Origin: JAVXAN01 sp036660495
GTDB lineage: Bacteria > Bacillota_I > Bacilli_A > RF39 > UBA660
Assembly: GCA_036660495.1 (NCBI GenBank)
Contig: JAVXAN010000038.1
Span: 1-6,614, forward strand
Direction of reading: 5' to 3'
DNA length: 6,614 nucleotides
This document shows positions 4,623 through 6,614 of this stretch, in pieces. Within the stretch, counting starts at the first letter, position 1. Each line of letters starts with the position of its first letter. The notes under the pieces are model-generated. The model searched no databases, was not told where the DNA came from, and was given only the letters and a program-made list of their open reading frames with translations. A program made the position numbers and the translations under genes.

Positions 4623-5987
4623 CTATTTTTGAGTTATTTTCAGTGTTACTTTAGTAGTCTTAGACGAATAGTTAACTCTAACGTCTGAACCAGATACCTT
4701 AACAGGAATCTCATGCTCTCCAACACCTAAGTCTTTTAAATCAACAAAAGCTTTTATTGTTGTTGGATCAAGAGCTGAAATAACTTCATTAACACCCTTA
4801 ATACTAACAGAAACTTTGGTATTGTTCTCACCAATTGCTTGAACTACTAATCCTGATCCCAAGTTTTCATATTCTAAGTATATGTTATCAATTTCTTTAC
4901 TTGATTGCTCACCTAAAGAAATATTAATATTTAACGAGTTTTGACTTACTGATTTAACTCCTTTAGGTTTTGTTAATGTAATTGAATATTTTTTATTATC
5001 TTTAAGGCCTTCTACATCAACAAATACCGGAATAGAATTAATAGTATCTAAAACTTTAGAATCTCCATATATAGTAACTGTATTAATATCCATTTTTATA
5101 TCACTTATCGCTTTTCCAAACACTACTTTTCCTTTTGGAATAACCTTTATTGGAACCTGTTTTTGTGGAGAAGTGATTTTAACAATTGCTGTTACCTTAG
5201 CTGGAACAACCTCAACCTTTACTGGTTCACCAGAACTATTATATGCAACTAATTTTACATCTTTTAGTTCTTGATCCCCTACTTTAGGATCAACTAAGTT
5301 TTGTAAATCAATTAAGGCTTTAATTGAAGCAACGTTTTTTAAAGCAGCCTCATTACCTTTTACAAAAGCCTTAGTAACATTAAGCGTAACGTTTTCAATA
5401 AACAACTTAGAATCAATTTTATCTTTATTAATCACTTCATAATTAATTTCTTTTTCTAAAGATACTTTTTCATAAATAACAATTGTTGCAACTGATGGAT
5501 CTAGCTTATATTCAACAGAACTTAAGGCTCTTTTATATTTTAAGTTTACTTTATGAACTCCTGGTTCCAATCCACTTAAATCTACCGTAATATCATTAGT
5601 TGGTAGTTGTTTAGCTAAATATATATCGGATTTTCTACCAATTAAAGTAATATCAACCTTTTCTGGTAACCCTTCTACTACGTAAGCTTCTTCATTATAT
5701 GTAGCAGTTATTGATTGATCATATAAAACTTCAGCAGTAGTTTCAATTAATGAAGTAGCTTTACTATCTGTAAAGATAAATACGCCAAGAGCTATAACTA
5801 AAGACATTATTAATAAACCCGATTTTTTTGTAAGGGCTTTTTCAAAACCACGGTTATCAAATTTTAACTTTTCTGATAATGCAACAAAAAACCTAGTTAT
5901 TGGAAGAATTATCTTTTTATCAATGAATTTTCCTATTAATTTGAAAAAATGGGAAAAACCATTAAATATTTTATTAGTCTTCTTCAT
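4623..5987 (-). CDS. cdaR: CdaR (YbbR-domain) membrane regulator of c-di-AMP synthesis, with N-terminal extension
   Basis: A 454-residue partner of the diadenylate cyclase CdaA. In relatives it sits outside the membrane and modulates cyclase activity. A single membrane helix spans about 57-73. Four YbbR-type beta-rich repeats follow at about 84-173, 178-270, 275-358 and 363-452. Each carries the VxI-G...VDL/VDV pattern, for example VDITLIG...VDLSGL and VTIYGDS...VDVEGL. Unusually, some 55 basic and hydrophobic residues precede the helix, whereas CdaR proteins I recall have about ten. No other Met occurs before residue 61, and GAGG (5997-5994) lies 6 bases before the ATG, so the long form is supported. 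It overlaps the end of cdaA by 14 bases. glmM, which often follows cdaR in Bacillota, is absent here; rplM follows instead. Confidence 0.93.
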   Translation of the reverse strand: MKKTNKIFNGFSHFFKLIGKFIDKKIILPITRFFVALSEKLKFDNRGFEKALTKKSGLLIMSLVIALGVFIFTDSKATSLIETTAEVLYDQSITATYNEEAYVVEGLPEKVDITLIGRKSDIYLAKQLPTNDITVDLSGLEPGVHKVNLKYKRALSSVEYKLDPSVATIVIYEKVSLEKEINYEVINKDKIDSKLFIENVTLNVTKAFVKGNEAALKNVASIKALIDLQNLVDPKVGDQELKDVKLVAYNSSGEPVKVEVVPAKVTAIVKITSPQKQVPIKVIPKGKVVFGKAISDIKMDINTVTIYGDSKVLDTINSIPVFVDVEGLKDNKKYSITLTKPKGVKSVSQNSLNINISLGEQSSKEIDNIYLEYENLGSGLVVQAIGENNTKVSVSIKGVNEVISALDPTTIKAFVDLKDLGVGEHEIPVKVSGSDVRVNYSSKTTKVTLKITQK

Positions 5988-6614
5988 CTTCTACCTCTTC
6001 CATTTCATAATCAAATTCAGCTGTCTTCTTTGGTTTTAATTCTTCTAATATCATTTTTTTAGCCTCATCAATTGATAAGTTATAATTTAAGTTACCATTT
6101 ACTGCTATTGATATCCTACCAGTTTCTTCAGATACAATTATAGCAATCGCATCACTTTCCTCGCTTATTCCAATAGCAGCACGATGCCTTGTTCCTAGTC
6201 TTTTGCTAAATTTCATTTCAATTGTAGTTGGAAAAACCGCTCCGGCACTGGTTATTTTATCACCTTGAATTATTACTCCACCATCATGAAGCGGATTATC
6301 AGGGAAAAATATAGCTACTAATAATTCGTTTGAAATATCTGCATATAACTTTTTAGATCGTTCAATATATTCAGCAAGAGAATTATCTCTTTCAATAACC
6401 ATTAGAGCTCCAATCCTATGCTTTTTTAAATATTCAATTGCAGTACCTATTTCATATACAATTTTTTCTCTTTCAGAAATAGATAATACTTTATGCCTTC
6501 CAAGTAATTGTGACCTTCCTAACTGTTCTAAAACAGACCTTATTTCAGGTTGAAATATAATTATTAATGCTAAAGGTCCCCACATTATTACATATTCTAA
6601 TAATAGTCCAATTG
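5974..6614 (-). CDS. cdaA: Diadenylate cyclase CdaA (5' end outside window)
   Basis: The enzyme condenses two ATP into the essential signal c-di-AMP, which controls potassium and osmolyte uptake in Bacillota. The frame enters from the window edge, so the start and first membrane helices are missing; 212 residues are visible, against about 270 in the usual family member. Numbering visible residues from the edge, 1-19 are the end of the last membrane helix, followed by FQPEIRSVLEQLGR. The cyclase (DAC) domain follows, with PLHDGGVII (DGG at 110-112), GTRHRAAIG (RHR at 142-144) and VSEETGRIS (160-168). The family's DGA reads DGG here. After the domain comes an acidic tail rich in Glu and Asp (last 18 residues). 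An ATG at 6585 lies within the helix and is not the true start. cdaR overlaps its 3' end, so the two are co-transcribed. Confidence 0.96.
   Translation of the reverse strand, partial: IGLLLEYVIMWGPLALIIIFQPEIRSVLEQLGRSQLLGRHKVLSISEREKIVYEIGTAIEYLKKHRIGALMVIERDNSLAEYIERSKKLYADISNELLVAIFFPDNPLHDGGVIIQGDKITSAGAVFPTTIEMKFSKRLGTRHRAAIGISEESDAIAIIVSEETGRISIAVNGNLNYNLSIDEAKKMILEELKPKKTAEFDYEMEEVEDEED

Noticed and set aside
1..6614. tRNA, rRNA, insertion sequence or phage attachment site
   Set aside because: No cloverleaf, rRNA-like stretch, transposase motif, terminal inverted repeats or flanking direct repeats were recognised on either strand.

Overview
The window is an AT-rich piece of a Bacillota chromosome. 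All seven substantial genes lie on the minus strand, so it is best read from high to low coordinates. The order cdaA-cdaR, then rplM-rpsI, the family-specific proteins, strong Shine-Dalgarno sequences and the low GC content suggest class Bacilli, perhaps an uncultured gut lineage of the Erysipelotrichales/RF39 kind. That placement is inference. Trp is read from TGG throughout and the frames are intact under the standard bacterial code, so this does not look like a TGA=Trp mollicute.

Housekeeping half (6614 down to 3619). The window opens inside cdaA, the membrane diadenylate cyclase that makes c-di-AMP. It overlaps its membrane partner and regulator gene cdaR by 14 bases. Next comes a near-consensus sigma-A promoter, a short leader with a strong hairpin, and the ribosomal protein pair rplM (L13) and rpsI (S9). 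The pair ends at a clear rho-independent terminator.

Accessory or stress unit (about 3573 down to 1435). An Abi_2-family HEPN-type protein starts at GTG behind its own extended -10 promoter. Thirteen bases after its stop begins a membrane-anchored HtrA-type serine protease with an intact catalytic triad and one PDZ domain. A weak terminator overlaps the htrA stop codon.

Intergenic region and surface-protein gene (1459 down to 1). The 313-base gap below htrA is not empty. It holds two candidate mother-cell sporulation promoters (sigma-E/sigma-K type), an 11-codon reading frame with an excellent ribosome binding site that encodes the amidase-like signature IDPGHG, and a perfect 8-bp inverted repeat. 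The final gene, cut by the window edge, encodes a choice-of-anchor A domain protein. It has no signal peptide, a poly-Thr linker, and a C-terminal helical segment (HILNAEGEKIQ...INKSV...LETILQ) of the kind I recall from spore-surface and collagen-like proteins of spore formers. Together these suggest a sporulation-linked surface protein locus, which is the most interesting part of the window. The link to sporulation is inference from promoter matches and recalled motifs.
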